Positions 25,684 to 33,713 of a stretch of 64,000 bases of DNA are shown piece by piece (the stretch's first letter is position 1; each line of letters starts with the position of its first letter). The notes beneath the pieces are model-generated. The model worked only from the letters and a program-made list of their open reading frames with translations. It was not told the origin of the DNA and made no database searches. The stretch is from assembly GCF_001422815.1 (NCBI RefSeq), contig NZ_LMMP01000049.1:2851-66850 (forward strand). Reading direction: 5' to 3'. Made by a program: the position numbers and the translations under genes. This DNA comes from Methylobacterium sp. Leaf91 (GTDB lineage: Bacteria; Pseudomonadota; Alphaproteobacteria; Rhizobiales; Beijerinckiaceae).

Positions 25684-26295
25684 CTAGGAACGCGTCCTCG
25701 GGCCTTGCGTCGTGAGCCTATTGACCGCCGATTCTGCGGCAAGACCTATCAGAGCGCCTGTCAACACATCTGCGGGGAAATGCGCCCCGCGTAGAACTTG
25801 AGCTGCGACAACCCCGGCAGCGGTGACATACGCGACACCCTTGACCTCGGGATAGACTCGAGCGGCGGCACAAGCGACCGCGGTACTCAGGGCGGAATGG
25901 CCCGAGGGGAAGGATTGCCATGGCCCGTTGCCGGTTCCAGGCCACCCTCGCGCGTAGATCCCCTCATCCATGAGGACGTTTGGGCGCGTTCGATGCACCG
26001 TCCGTTTCAAGCTCGTTTTCACGACGCTCGCCAGAATACCGGCCTGGAGCATGTGTCGGCCTGCCTCAGCGAGGCGGCGATCGCGCTTCACGATGCCCAA
26101 GGCCAAAGCACCAGCCGACAGAGCGAGCAGCGACTTCCAACTCCCGATTTCGCTCGCTAGCCCTAGCGCTCGAACGGCCGGATGATTCTTGGCGCCTGCG
26201 AGCGTCAGCCCCGCCGTGACGTCTCCAGCCTCGAAACGATCGGCGATAGCCGATGCCCTGGAATGAGACTGTCGAAGGGGCGATCGCGCAAGCAT
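25684..26295 (-). CDS. PAP2-family membrane phosphatase
   Basis: 203 residues, several hydrophobic segments. The three acid-phosphatase motifs are complete: KRTVHRTRP (motif 1), PSGH in WQSFPSGHSALS (motif 2) and RGAHFPADVLTG (motif 3, with catalytic His and Asp). Likely a lipid phosphate phosphatase of the inner membrane facing the periplasm; undecaprenyl pyrophosphate and phosphatidate are possible substrates. No operon partner: neighbours are on the other strand or far off. Confidence 0.9.
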   Translation of the reverse strand: MLARSPLRQSHSRASAIADRFEAGDVTAGLTLAGAKNHPAVRALGLASEIGSWKSLLALSAGALALGIVKRDRRLAEAGRHMLQAGILASVVKTSLKRTVHRTRPNVLMDEGIYARGWPGTGNGPWQSFPSGHSALSTAVACAAARVYPEVKGVAYVTAAGVVAAQVLRGAHFPADVLTGALIGLAAESAVNRLTTQGPRTRS

Positions 26296-26470
26296 GGCCT
26301 TAAACGCCCGCCATCGGGAATCGTTCGCCGCTGCCTTGACGGACAGAAGCTCCTACACCGCTTCGGACTGATTGGATGATGCCTTTGGGCCGTCACCTGT
26401 GATGCATCGGGCATAGCGCCTCCATCCTGCGCCCCCTATTCCGTCCGGCCCATCACAACTGCCGGGCCCC

Positions 26471-26851
26471 ATGTCTGCATCACCCGCCTTCAAGATCGAA
26501 CCAGGCAGCCCCCAATCGTGGCGTGAAGCCTTCCTCAGCATGAAGCCTAATGTGGTCCCTTGCCCTGGGCTGACGGTACAGAATTGGCAGGGCGTCCATG
26601 CCGCGGCCCTGGACTTCCTCGACAAGTACGCCGACGAGGCTGGCCGTCTCGGCTGGACGACGCTGGACTTGTTCGGCGTGCACCCCGAACTCGGCGTGAT
26701 CCGCTCCGATTTCTGCGGAGCCCTCGTTCTGAGTAGCGATCTCGTGTCGAAGGTCGAGCCGGACTTCATCCGTTTCGAGCGGACGCGATACTTTCGGACT
26801 GTGCCGGGGCGACCGCACGGTGCCGTGCCGATCTGGACGGTGAAGCGTTAG
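26471..26851 (+). CDS. Hypothetical 126-residue protein
   Basis: Soluble, no signal. It starts at ATG 26471 (MSASPAFKIEPG). The sequence has a helix (VHAAALDFLDKYADEAGRLG) followed by WTTLDLFGVHPELGVIRSDFCGAL, a segment I associate with small unknown proteins common in Methylobacterium and Bradyrhizobium, and a C-terminal basic strand. Those relatives are often encoded near integrated or accessory DNA. Function unknown. Confidence 0.65.
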   Translation: MSASPAFKIEPGSPQSWREAFLSMKPNVVPCPGLTVQNWQGVHAAALDFLDKYADEAGRLGWTTLDLFGVHPELGVIRSDFCGALVLSSDLVSKVEPDFIRFERTRYFRTVPGRPHGAVPIWTVKR

Positions 26852-26991
26852 ACGCAGCGGATGACCGTTCGAGCCGCGAGTCCTGTGTCGAGATATCTGC
26901 CTCGTCTCGCGTGCCGCAAACGCACGGTGCTGCGGCACTCGTACCGGGTTCGCGTGGCGAACCTAGCGAGGGTGCGTGACGTTGTGGGTTT

Positions 26992-27237
26992 ATGACAAAT
27001 GCGCCTCACACCCCGACCTCGGACAAAATCGCGGATGCGAACCGCCGGGAAATCGCGATTGAGCATCTGCTGTTTGGCACGATTCGGTTCGTCGCCCAGC
27101 GCCACCCGGACTTACTGGACGAACTCGACCGCAGCGTGGATCATCTTTGGGACAAGGCTCATGACGACACCCGAGATGATGAGGCTGTGCGCGAGATAGC
27201 GAGGCGTTTCATCAACAGCCTTCGTGCTTCGGATTAG
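26992..27237 (+). CDS. Hypothetical 81-residue acidic helical protein
   Basis: Starts at ATG 26992 (MTNAPHTPTSDK). After a short polar N-terminus the rest is predicted helical and rich in Asp, Glu, Arg and His (IEHLLFGTIRFVAQRHPDLLDELDRSVDHLWDKAHD). No signal or membrane segment. I do not recognise the family. It stands alone, 140 bases after the preceding gene on the same strand. Confidence 0.55.
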   Translation: MTNAPHTPTSDKIADANRREIAIEHLLFGTIRFVAQRHPDLLDELDRSVDHLWDKAHDDTRDDEAVREIARRFINSLRASD

Positions 27238-27340
27238 GCCGAGGGGTTAAGGCCCGCGGGTTTCCTCGATCAGTTGTTGAAGCCTAAGGTTCGAGTAAGC
27301 CGGCTCAGCCCTGCGGGTGGCTTGAGGGAATGGGACCGCG

Positions 27341-27616
27341 ATGGCGTTTAAAGCGAAATCAGCCTCGGAGACGAAGGCCGCCGATCTGGCGCTGGCCCTC
27401 GCTCGGATTGCCGACCGCGAAGGAGCGCCGGTGAGCATCGGCGTCGAGCAATTGCGACGCGGCAACCCCCGACTGACACCCCTGGCGATCGGCCAGATGT
27501 ACCGGAAGCACCGCGATATCCTCGAAGCGGGTTTGGCTGAGCGCGGGTACGTTCTGGTCGATTATACCGACCAGGGTCCCGGGCGGGGGATGGAATTCGA
27601 GGTCGGGGCTGCCTGA
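27341..27616 (+). CDS. Hypothetical 91-residue protein
   Basis: Starts at ATG 27341 (MAFKAKSASETKAADLALAL). Lys/Ala-rich N-terminal helix, a middle segment (VSIGVEQLRRGNPRLTPLAIGQMYRKH) that could be a small helix-turn-helix-like DNA-binding unit, and a C-terminal strand. GGGAATGGGACCGCG precedes the start, giving a usable ribosome binding site. A strong hairpin follows 20 bases after the stop. Function unknown. Confidence 0.55.
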   Translation: MAFKAKSASETKAADLALALARIADREGAPVSIGVEQLRRGNPRLTPLAIGQMYRKHRDILEAGLAERGYVLVDYTDQGPGRGMEFEVGAA

Positions 27617-27636
27617 TCCGTTGAGCGATGAGCGAA

Positions 27637-27668
27637 CTGCCCCGCGTGGCCGGAGCCATGCGGGGCAG
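27637..27668. terminator. Bidirectional hairpin between convergent small genes
   Basis: CTGCCCCGCGTGGC / GCCATGCGGGGCAG: a 14-base stem with one G-T pair and a 4-base loop. It lies between the stops of two convergent small genes, fitting a shared terminator, though neither side has a long T-tract. Confidence 0.6.
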
Positions 27669-27688
27669 GGTTCGCAACACGCAGAGGG

Positions 27689-27883
27689 TCAAGCGAGATC
27701 GTTCTGCCCCTCGGGATCATCAGACAGCCGCTCGGCCGGATCGACGGTTTCCTGGGTATGGCTGCCTTCGATCTTCGAGGTTTTCGTGATGACCTGATCC
27801 ATTGGTACGTTCAGCGGATCCTGAGCGTCCGGCGCAGCCGTTGGGCCTGCCTCATCGGTTTGGGGCGTTTTCTTTTCGGTCAT
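27689..27883 (-). CDS. Hypothetical 64-residue acidic protein
   Basis: MTEKKTPQTDEAG at the start, then a disordered-looking chain rich in Asp, Glu, Pro, Thr and Gln with no Cys, Trp or hydrophobic core. Such small hydrophilic proteins occur widely in stress-tolerant alphaproteobacteria, but no family can be named. It converges with the 27341-27616 gene across a shared hairpin. Confidence 0.5.
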   Translation of the reverse strand: MTEKKTPQTDEAGPTAAPDAQDPLNVPMDQVITKTSKIEGSHTQETVDPAERLSDDPEGQNDLA

Positions 27884-28006
27884 GGTGTCCTCGCTGGCGT
27901 CTTGAACGAGACCAACGACTGGGCGAGACGGATGTTCGAGCAGGATCCTGTCTCACGTCATCTGTGCGAGCGCGCATATATTAACGGTGAAGCTCGAACT
28001 GCCTGG

Positions 28007-28264
28007 ATGGGCAGGACTTGGGGGCCAAGAGCAATGGTGCCGACACAATCGCGATATGTCGTAAGGCCCCTCAAGGGAATCGCGGGGCTCGTACTCTTAT
28101 GGCTGAGCTATCAGATATGGTTTGGGCTGATCACGTACCTACCGCGTGATAGCGCGTTGGGCTGGAGCGCAGCGACCGCACTTGGCGCGCTAGGGATCCG
28201 TTGGATATTCCGCTGCTTCAAATCCAATTCGGAAATCGAAAGGCCGGCTGTAGCATCAGCCTAG
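28007..28264 (+). CDS. Possible small membrane protein
   Basis: 85 residues from ATG 28007 (or 76 from 28034, MVPTQSRYVVRPL). Two hydrophobic segments (GIAGLVLLWLSYQIWFGLITYL and SAATALGALGIRWIF) suggest a two-helix inner-membrane protein with a polar tail. The frame is open upstream into the antisense of another gene, which I take as chance. No family recognised. Confidence 0.4.
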   Translation: MGRTWGPRAMVPTQSRYVVRPLKGIAGLVLLWLSYQIWFGLITYLPRDSALGWSAATALGALGIRWIFRCFKSNSEIERPAVASA

Positions 28265-28588
28265 CGTATTCGCGGGCATGTCTCGTCAGGCTACGGGCTT
28301 TCATTCTCACGCGGCCTTGCGGAGGAGATGTATCAAGTAAGAAGGCCAGAAATCTATCGCATCTCGTTCGAAAGATGGGATCTTACGGAGGGTTTCCCGT
28401 CGCCTCGTTCCACAAGGCAAAATTTCGATCCGCCTTACTCCGCACTTCCATAACCGGATGAGGCGTTCCACCGACATGCATCTGACTATGCAACTTAGGA
28501 ACTCTTACGGTAATGGCAATTGTGCTTGTATGATATAATGACGTATTATATATCATAATACCAGAACAATTTTATTATTATACAATAT
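28265..28588. other. Intergenic; start of AT-rich island with imperfect palindrome
   Basis: No gene seen. From about 28480 base composition changes sharply to AT-rich. At 28529-28557 is an imperfect palindrome, TATGATATAAT then ATTATATATCATA around GACGT, of unknown role. Confidence 0.45.
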
Positions 28589-28825
28589 TTATATAGTATG
28601 ACGACTTTTCTTTCGCGATTTTATTTTGTCGCCATTGAGTTTTATAAGCACTATCTCTGCATTTTTAATTACATCCTGTTTAGGTGAACTCATCATTGTT
28701 TCTTTTTCAATAATACGCTCCATTCTGGCGATTTCAGTTTCTATTCTTCGCAGCTTTCGACCCGGCCACGCAGACAACACGACGTCGGAAATCTTATTTA
28801 TAAGGCGCCCGGCTGATTTTTTCAT
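28589..28825 (-). CDS. AT-rich hypothetical protein, probably foreign
   Basis: 78 residues, very basic (MKKSAGRLINKISDVVL..., ending in a Lys/Arg-rich tail), with a central coiled-coil-like helix (LRRIETEIARMERIIEKE). Codons end in A/T, unlike every neighbour, so the gene or segment looks acquired. On the minus strand a TATAAT (about 28836-28841) lies 10 to 15 bases before the ATG, which would make the mRNA nearly leaderless; there is no good ribosome binding site. Function unknown. Confidence 0.45.
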   Translation of the reverse strand: MKKSAGRLINKISDVVLSAWPGRKLRRIETEIARMERIIEKETMMSSPKQDVIKNAEIVLIKLNGDKIKSRKKSRHTI

Positions 28826-29003
28826 TGGATCTTGAATTATACAACTTGAGATTTCTTTTCATCTAGCCTTGTATGGGCAACCATGAGTTTGTACAAGGCT
28901 GAAATAGAATTATCTTGCCGAATGCACCGAACCGTCTGATTGATGACCAAGTTGGACAAGCTGTGAAAACAGGCAGCGGGAAACTCGGAAGGGGCACTAA
29001 GCA

Positions 29004-29156
29004 ATGAGCCCGTATGTCGCGGTTATCATGGCCTCGACCGCCATCGGCTACTTTGGCCTGCTGATCTTAGCGCTTCTCTACGATCTGCCATTCCTGCTTG
29101 CGATGCTGGCGCTCCTGGCCGTCTATGGATTCACGCCTCGTCGCTGGTTCGATTGA
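29004..29156 (+). CDS. 50-residue membrane microprotein
   Basis: Starts MSPYVAVIMASTAIGYFG and ends TPRRWFD before TGA at 29154-29156. Almost the whole chain is hydrophobic, forming one long or two short transmembrane helices (YFGLLILALLYDLPFLLAML), with a short basic C-terminus that would stay in the cytoplasm. GGAAGGGG lies 11 bases upstream of the ATG as a ribosome binding site. No family known to me. Confidence 0.55.
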   Translation: MSPYVAVIMASTAIGYFGLLILALLYDLPFLLAMLALLAVYGFTPRRWFD

Positions 29157-29303
29157 AAACCAGAATCCGCCGTGGTGTGAACCGGGCTGGTGAAGGCTGA
29201 CTGGTCCTCATGCCGCATTCATCGAGTTGGCGTATAGGTTCCTTGGAGCGACGGCTTGGGCTCATCGAAATGCCCAGCCTAAGGTTGGATTTGGAGGAAA
29301 ACG

Positions 29304-29603
29304 ATGACGTTCAAAATGCTGTCTGCGATTGCAATCGTGGCCAGCGCCATTGGCTTCGGCAGTGCCGCACAGGCAGCCCCATTCGCCGCTGCACCGGCTG
29401 CGGGCGCGTTGGAGGACGGTCTTGTGACCAAGGCGGCGGGATATTGCGGCCTCGGCTATTACCCTGACCGCTTCACCGGGCGCTGCCGCGGCAACGGCTC
29501 CATCAATCACGGCCCGCGCCGCTTCTATGGCCCTGGCTATGCGAGGCCTTACGCCCGCCCCTACTACCGGCCCTACGGTCGCCCGGTTTATCGCGGCTAC
29601 TGA
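29304..29603 (+). CDS. Secreted Arg/Tyr/Pro-rich small protein (GCG_CRPN-like)
   Basis: 99 residues. Signal peptide MTFKMLSAIAIVASAIGFGS...AQA (cut near residue 24), a two-Cys motif (YCGLGYYPDRFTGRCRGN) and a low-complexity tail of repeated RPY/RPYYRPYGRP units. The Cys-Gly...Cys-Arg-Gly-Asn pattern resembles the exported GCG_CRPN-type small proteins of Methylobacterium and Bradyrhizobium. TTGGAGGAAAACG before the ATG is a strong ribosome binding site. Periplasmic or cell-surface; role unknown. Confidence 0.75.
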   Translation: MTFKMLSAIAIVASAIGFGSAAQAAPFAAAPAAGALEDGLVTKAAGYCGLGYYPDRFTGRCRGNGSINHGPRRFYGPGYARPYARPYYRPYGRPVYRGY

Positions 29604-29640
29604 TCAGCAGACACCGCTGCGCCAAGACGCGTTAAGGAAA

Positions 29641-29667
29641 CCCCGCTCCGGTTTTCACCGGGCGGGG
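29641..29667 (+). terminator. Hairpin after the secreted-protein gene
   Basis: CCCCGC-T-CCGG / CCGG-GCGGGG with a 6-base loop, 37 bases after the stop at 29603. No T-tract on the plus strand; on the minus strand it is followed by TTTCC. Confidence 0.45.
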
Positions 29668-30211
29668 CAATGTCGCGCTCTCGGGACGACCGAACGTTGC
29701 GATGCGCAGCGTCGGGTCCAGTAGGCTTTAAGGGCGCGCTGAACATGTGCGTCGTGTCTGTGCATTCGGTTCTCGATTGCTCGCTCTCACACGATTGCGG
29801 TCAGTAACCCGCTGTGAGGCTCCCCCTGGTCATGGATGACCCGGACGGTCTTTGCGATCCGGTTAGTGACCTCGGTCTGCCGGGGGCGAGGCCACGGAAC
29901 TCCTTCATCACGTCGACTGCCGCGCGCGCAGCACCTGCAGGAACGGCGGCACGTCGGCCACCGTTACGGGAGCCGGCGGCGGTCAGTGTTCCCTTTCGCC
30001 TCGCGCTCCCGTCACCATCCATCCAATGAGCAGCGTCGTATTCCCGCTGAGGAACACCCGCATGACCTCTTGGCCGGCAACGGCGTCCTTCAAAAGTCCA
30101 GCCGGCCCATCACCCGGCGACCTGTTCTAACGTGTCGGGAGCCGCACCCATTCGGCTCTTGCGCCAGACGCCGTCAGGACGGCAAGGTAGACCGGCAGCG
30201 TCGCGAACTGT
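29668..30211. other. Intergenic, nothing convincing
   Basis: 544 bases. A plus-strand frame (29836-30558) and a minus-strand frame (29801-30022) are open, but their translations are Arg/His/Pro-rich and without motif, typical of chance in GC-rich DNA. Confidence 0.4.
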
Positions 30212-30892
30212 GTGGGCGTATCAAAGAGCGGGATCTTGAACCGACCGTCGCAACTTACCTTCGGCCTGCTGCTCACCGGGCTGGCGGGCTACATCGATGC
30301 CATCGGGTTCATTCAGCTCACCGGGCTCTACACATCGTTCATGAGTGGCAACACCACACAGATGGGGGTGTCGATCTCTCACGGTGCGGTGGACGGCATC
30401 GTAAAACCGGCAGTCCTGATCGCCACGTTCCTGCTCGGGTCGACCATTGCCAGCGGCCTGTCGATCGTCACGCCCGCGCCTTGGAAGACGACGATCGTTT
30501 TGACCTACGAGGCCATCCTGGTCTTCGGAGCGTTCGCCCTCGGGCTGCAACTGCCTGATTTAGGTCTGGTGTCGTTCTTCCTGGCTCTCGCCATGGGCGC
30601 ACAGAACGCGGTTCTCGGCTCGGTGCAGGGCTTCCGAGCGGGAACGACGTTCATCACTGGGGCGCTGTTCAGCCTGGGTCAAAAGATCGCCGCTGCCTTC
30701 ACGAAGACGGGACCGCCGCTGGGCTGGATTGGTGATGCCGCAGTTTGGTTGGCCCTGCTGATCGGAGCCATTGGCGGTGCCGCCGTCTACAGCGCGATCG
30801 GTATCTTCGCCTTGATCTTCCCGGCTGGATTGACGGCCTGCCTCGCGGCTCTGGCCGCGCTCTTCGCAAGGACGCATCGGGTTCGAGCCTGA
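30212..30892 (+). CDS. DUF1275 (YoaK-type) membrane protein
   Basis: 226 residues with about six transmembrane helices. The family signature is clear: TGLAGYIDAIGFIQLTGLYT and FMSGNTTQMGVSI near residues 22-54, then MGAQNAVLGS and a TFITGAL-type segment. Function of the family is not established. The GTG at 30212 has no good ribosome binding site; a TTG at 30236 (residue 9) is an alternative. It is a single gene. Confidence 0.88.
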   Translation: MGVSKSGILNRPSQLTFGLLLTGLAGYIDAIGFIQLTGLYTSFMSGNTTQMGVSISHGAVDGIVKPAVLIATFLLGSTIASGLSIVTPAPWKTTIVLTYEAILVFGAFALGLQLPDLGLVSFFLALAMGAQNAVLGSVQGFRAGTTFITGALFSLGQKIAAAFTKTGPPLGWIGDAAVWLALLIGAIGGAAVYSAIGIFALIFPAGLTACLAALAALFARTHRVRA

Positions 30893-31007
30893 AAGACGGC
30901 TGAGAGAGGCCGAAGGTCAATCTGATTGCCGACCCATCACTGTCCGACACCGTACGCGGAACCAGCCGGGGGTATTGCAGGATTGATCCTCAAAGAAGGA
31001 GCACGCG

Positions 31008-31226
31008 ATGTGGATCTTGCAATGGGGCGACAGCACCAACCGAGCCGGCGGGCAATGGAACCACGAGGAGCATGAAAGCTCCGAGAAGGCCCTGGCAGCC
31101 GCCAAAACGAAACTTCAAATGGGTTTATTCGCGCATGCCATTCATTCTCCCGCAGGGGTGCAATGGATGACGGGAGACGAGATAACCAACGCGGTCGAGC
31201 AGGATGAAGCCGTACCGACCCCCTGA
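31008..31226 (+). CDS. Hypothetical 72-residue protein
   Basis: AAAGAAGGAGCACGCG before the ATG is a strong ribosome binding site. The chain is soluble and mixed-charge: aromatic N-terminus (MWILQWGDSTN), a charged helix (EEHESSEKALAAAKTKLQMG), a hydrophobic turn and an acidic tail. No family recognised. It is followed 52 bases later by another small gene on the same strand. Confidence 0.6.
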   Translation: MWILQWGDSTNRAGGQWNHEEHESSEKALAAAKTKLQMGLFAHAIHSPAGVQWMTGDEITNAVEQDEAVPTP

Positions 31227-31278
31227 TCAGCGTCCGGCTGTCGCGTCCTCGCAACTGTCAGCGTGAAAGTGATCCGTC

Positions 31279-31521
31279 ATGTCCAAGGCGAGACGACTTA
31301 CCCCAGCAATATGGGTGGTGACTACGACTGCTTCACTCGCACAATCCGTAGACCAACCACATACCGAAGCGGGTCGGACCCAACCGGCCCCCAGCCCAGC
31401 GGGCAGCCATTACCCGGATATGGGATGGCTATGGTTTAGCATCCCGATTCTGCTGATTATGGCTGCCATTTATTTCATTGCGAAATGGCGCTCTTCGTCC
31501 TCGCCTGAACGGAGAGACTAA
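31279..31521 (+). CDS. Hypothetical 80-residue single-pass membrane protein
   Basis: The N-terminal segment (ARRLTPAIWVVTTTASLAQS) looks like a weak signal peptide, a Pro/His/Ala-rich linker follows, and a strong transmembrane helix (GWLWFSIPILLIMAAIYFIA, about 49-68) precedes a short basic tail. This order fits a small inner-membrane protein with a periplasmic segment. No known family. Confidence 0.55.
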   Translation: MSKARRLTPAIWVVTTTASLAQSVDQPHTEAGRTQPAPSPAGSHYPDMGWLWFSIPILLIMAAIYFIAKWRSSSSPERRD

Positions 31522-31993
31522 ATCTGTTGATCAGCGAATACACTATGCCCAGCCGAAACAAGAACCCTAAGGGCGCAAACGAAATCCAGCCAGCCTGTTA
31601 ATCAGTAAAAATGTAAATTTATATTATCAGCCTCCGTCTGGCCATCTGGCATAATCCGCTCCGCAGATGCGGGGGATGTCCGATGGTCCTGGTAAAGCTC
31701 AGCCATGTGCTGAAGGAGGAGCGAAAACAGACCCGTCATCGTTTTACGAACGGCACATCAGGCCGTATCGAAGCTATCTGCTAACTCGGTTTGATTGGGC
31801 GGCGCGTGCGGGAGCCGATATCCCGGTCAGCCTTTGGTCAGGCATTCTTCCTTAAGACTTCGTTAACACAAAATTTCCGCCCCGAACGCCGGTCGCGTCC
31901 AGGAATGTTCTTAACCGAACATTAACCATGGAGGCGGCAGATTTTGCCCACCGCTCCGGGAGATTCCGGCGGCGCCGAGGGGCTTCGAGCACC
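31522..31993. other. Intergenic region before the flagellar operon
   Basis: 472 bases. A 62-codon frame (31667-31855) is too weak to call. Bases about 31595-31640 and 31855-31930 are AT-rich and must hold the flgB promoter. I did not find a clear sigma-54 (GG-N10-GC) or CtrA (TTAA-N7-TTAA) pair, though TTAA words occur at about 31852, 31862, 31911 and 31921. Confidence 0.4.
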
Positions 31994-32419
31994 GTGTCCG
32001 TCACCGACCTTCCCATCCTGTCCATGCTCCGCACCCGGATGCAATGGCACCAGACGCGCCAGAAGCTGCTCTCGGAGAACGTCGCCAACGCCGACATGCC
32101 GGGCTTCAAACCGCGTGATCTCGCGAGCCCGCGCTTCGGCAACGGAGCCGGCGACCTCGCTCAGCCGGCAGGCTCCATGGGCGGCAACTCGGGCCTCGCG
32201 GTCACCAGCCCGGCCCACATCGCCCTGAACGGCGGTCCCGAAGGACCGGGTGCCGATCCCCGCCGGTTCAATGGCTTCGAGATCAGGCCGAGCGGGAACG
32301 GAGTGAACCTGGAGGAGGAGATGATGAAGGCGGGTGACAACCAGGCCGAATATCAATTCGCCGCGACGATGTACCAGAAGAGCCTCGACAAACTGAAGAT
32401 CGCCATCGGCAAGCGCTGA
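31994..32419 (+). CDS. flgB: Flagellar basal-body rod protein FlgB
   Basis: 141 residues from the GTG at 31994 (MSVTDLPILSMLRTRM); upstream in-frame codons from 31928 read as low-complexity Arg-rich sequence and are unlikely. It is a proximal rod subunit exported through the flagellar gate. The FlgB/C family N-terminus (RQKLLSENVANADMPGFKPRDL) and C-terminal helix (NQAEYQFAATMYQKSLDKLKIAI) are present. First gene of a six-gene plus-strand run. Confidence 0.92.
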   Translation: MSVTDLPILSMLRTRMQWHQTRQKLLSENVANADMPGFKPRDLASPRFGNGAGDLAQPAGSMGGNSGLAVTSPAHIALNGGPEGPGADPRRFNGFEIRPSGNGVNLEEEMMKAGDNQAEYQFAATMYQKSLDKLKIAIGKR

Positions 32420-32453
32420 TCGTCCCGCCCTCTGAGCTTGCGGAGAACCTGCC

Positions 32454-32864
32454 GTGGACTTCCTCAAATCCCTGACCATCGCCGCATCCGGTCTCAAGGC
32501 CCAGTCGGGCCGGATGCGGATCATCGCCGAAAACATCGCCAATGCGGATTCGGCCCCGAGCGCGGTCGGCGCCGAACCCTACCGGCGCAAGATCCCGACC
32601 TTCACCCAGCACATCGACCGGGAGACCGGCGCGTCGATGCTGGAGGCCGGGCGGGTCAGGCGCGATCCCTCTCCGTTCCGCACCAAATACGATCCCGGCA
32701 ATCCCAGCGCCGATGCGCGCGGTGAAGTGCGGATGCCCAACGTCAACGGGCTGATCGAGAACATGGACATGCGCGAGGCACAGCGCTCCTACGAGGCCAA
32801 TCTGAACATGGTCACCGCGACCCGCAAGATGATCAACGCCACCCTCGCCATCCTCAAGGCCTGA
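32454..32864 (+). CDS. flgC: Flagellar basal-body rod protein FlgC
   Basis: 136 residues from GTG 32454, 34 bases after flgB. N-terminal rod motif (IAASGLKAQSGRMRIIAENIAN), the FlgC block EVRMPNVNGLIENMDMREAQ and the C-terminal helix ending NATLAILKA. It forms the proximal rod with FlgB, FlgF and FliE. Size is normal for the family. Confidence 0.94.
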   Translation: MDFLKSLTIAASGLKAQSGRMRIIAENIANADSAPSAVGAEPYRRKIPTFTQHIDRETGASMLEAGRVRRDPSPFRTKYDPGNPSADARGEVRMPNVNGLIENMDMREAQRSYEANLNMVTATRKMINATLAILKA

Positions 32865-32893
32865 CGCTCCTCTCCCTCCGAAAGTCCGCCGCC

Positions 32894-33211
32894 ATGCCGA
32901 CCAACGCCTTCGCCGCAGGAGCCTACGCCGCCGTCCAGAATATCGGCGGCATGAAGGGCGGCGCGCCCAAGATCGCCCCGACTTCTGCAGCGGATGGCGG
33001 CTTCACGTCGCTTCTTTCCTCGGCCCTGGACAAGATCGGCGAGAGCGGCGCCAAGGCCGATGCGCAAACCCTGGCGGTAGCGGGCGGCAAGGCCAACGTC
33101 GTCGATGTGGTGACCGCCGTGGCGGAGAGCGAGACGGCACTCCAGACCCTGGTCGCCGTCCGGGACCGCGTGATCTCCGCCTATGAGGAAATCATGCGGA
33201 TGCAGATCTAG
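32894..33211 (+). CDS. fliE: Flagellar hook-basal body complex protein FliE
   Basis: 105 residues. The C-terminal FliE block is clear: VDVVTAVAESETALQTLVAV then RDRVISAYEEIMRMQI, the exact usual end. FliE joins the MS ring to the rod. The N-terminus is Ala/Gly-rich and variable, as usual. 29 bases after flgC; the next gene, fliQ, is 204 bases on, with a palindromic element in the gap. Confidence 0.92.
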   Translation: MPTNAFAAGAYAAVQNIGGMKGGAPKIAPTSAADGGFTSLLSSALDKIGESGAKADAQTLAVAGGKANVVDVVTAVAESETALQTLVAVRDRVISAYEEIMRMQI

Positions 33212-33246
33212 TCGCCACCGCTTTTCTTTGCCTTCCTGCCCGCCTC

Positions 33247-33353
33247 CTCATCCTGAAGTGCCCGCGTCAGCGGGCCTCGAAGGAGCCCTCCAGAGCCCGG
33301 CGAGCGAACTGGAGCCCTCCTTCCAGGCCTCCGCTCCGGCACCTCAGGATGAG
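33247..33353. repeat. Long palindromic repeat element, copy 2 (REP/BIME-like)
   Basis: 107-base inverted repeat in the fliE-fliQ gap. Outer arms CTCATCCTGAAGTGCC and GGCACCTCAGGATGAG (one mismatch); inner arms GCCTCGAAGGAGCCCTCCAG and CTGGAGCCCTCCTTCCAGGC. It shares the words GCCTCGAAGGAG and CTCATC/GATGAG with the element at 11031-11142, so both belong to one family. It is inside an operon and may split expression of the rod genes from the export-gate genes. Confidence 0.75.
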
Positions 33354-33415
33354 GGCGCAGACGAGATGCCGGCCGACATCGCCGCCGCCCCGAAACAATC
33401 CGCGAGCTCACTTCC

Positions 33416-33682
33416 ATGACCGGCCTTGCCATCCTCGACGTCTCCCGGGACGGGATCTTCGTCTTTCTCAAGGTCGCAGGACCGCTGATGATCGTCGCCT
33501 TGGTCGTCGGTCTCGTGGTCTCGCTGCTCCAGGCGCTGACGCAGATCCAGGAACAGACGCTCATCTACGTGCCCAAGATCGTCGCGGTCTTCGCAGCGCT
33601 TCTCTTCATGCTGCCCTTCATGGGCGATGCACTTGCCGGCTACATGACCCGCATCGCCGCCCGCATCGTATCCGGCGGATGA
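33416..33682 (+). CDS. fliQ: Flagellar export gate protein FliQ
   Basis: 88 residues with two transmembrane helices (about 20-40 and 55-75) and the FliQ block VVGLVVSLLQALTQIQEQTL, followed by PKIVAVFAALLF. It assembles with FliP and FliR into the export gate of the flagellar type III system. FliP itself is not in the window. Confidence 0.95.
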   Translation: MTGLAILDVSRDGIFVFLKVAGPLMIVALVVGLVVSLLQALTQIQEQTLIYVPKIVAVFAALLFMLPFMGDALAGYMTRIAARIVSGG

Positions 33683-33713
33683 CGCGCCGGGCCGGGCGCT
33701 GCTATGCAGGATC

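Noticed and set aside
29836..30558. A 240-codon plus-strand frame before and inside the DUF1275 gene
   Set aside because: Composition is His/Arg/Pro-rich and the DUF1275 frame overlaps it convincingly.
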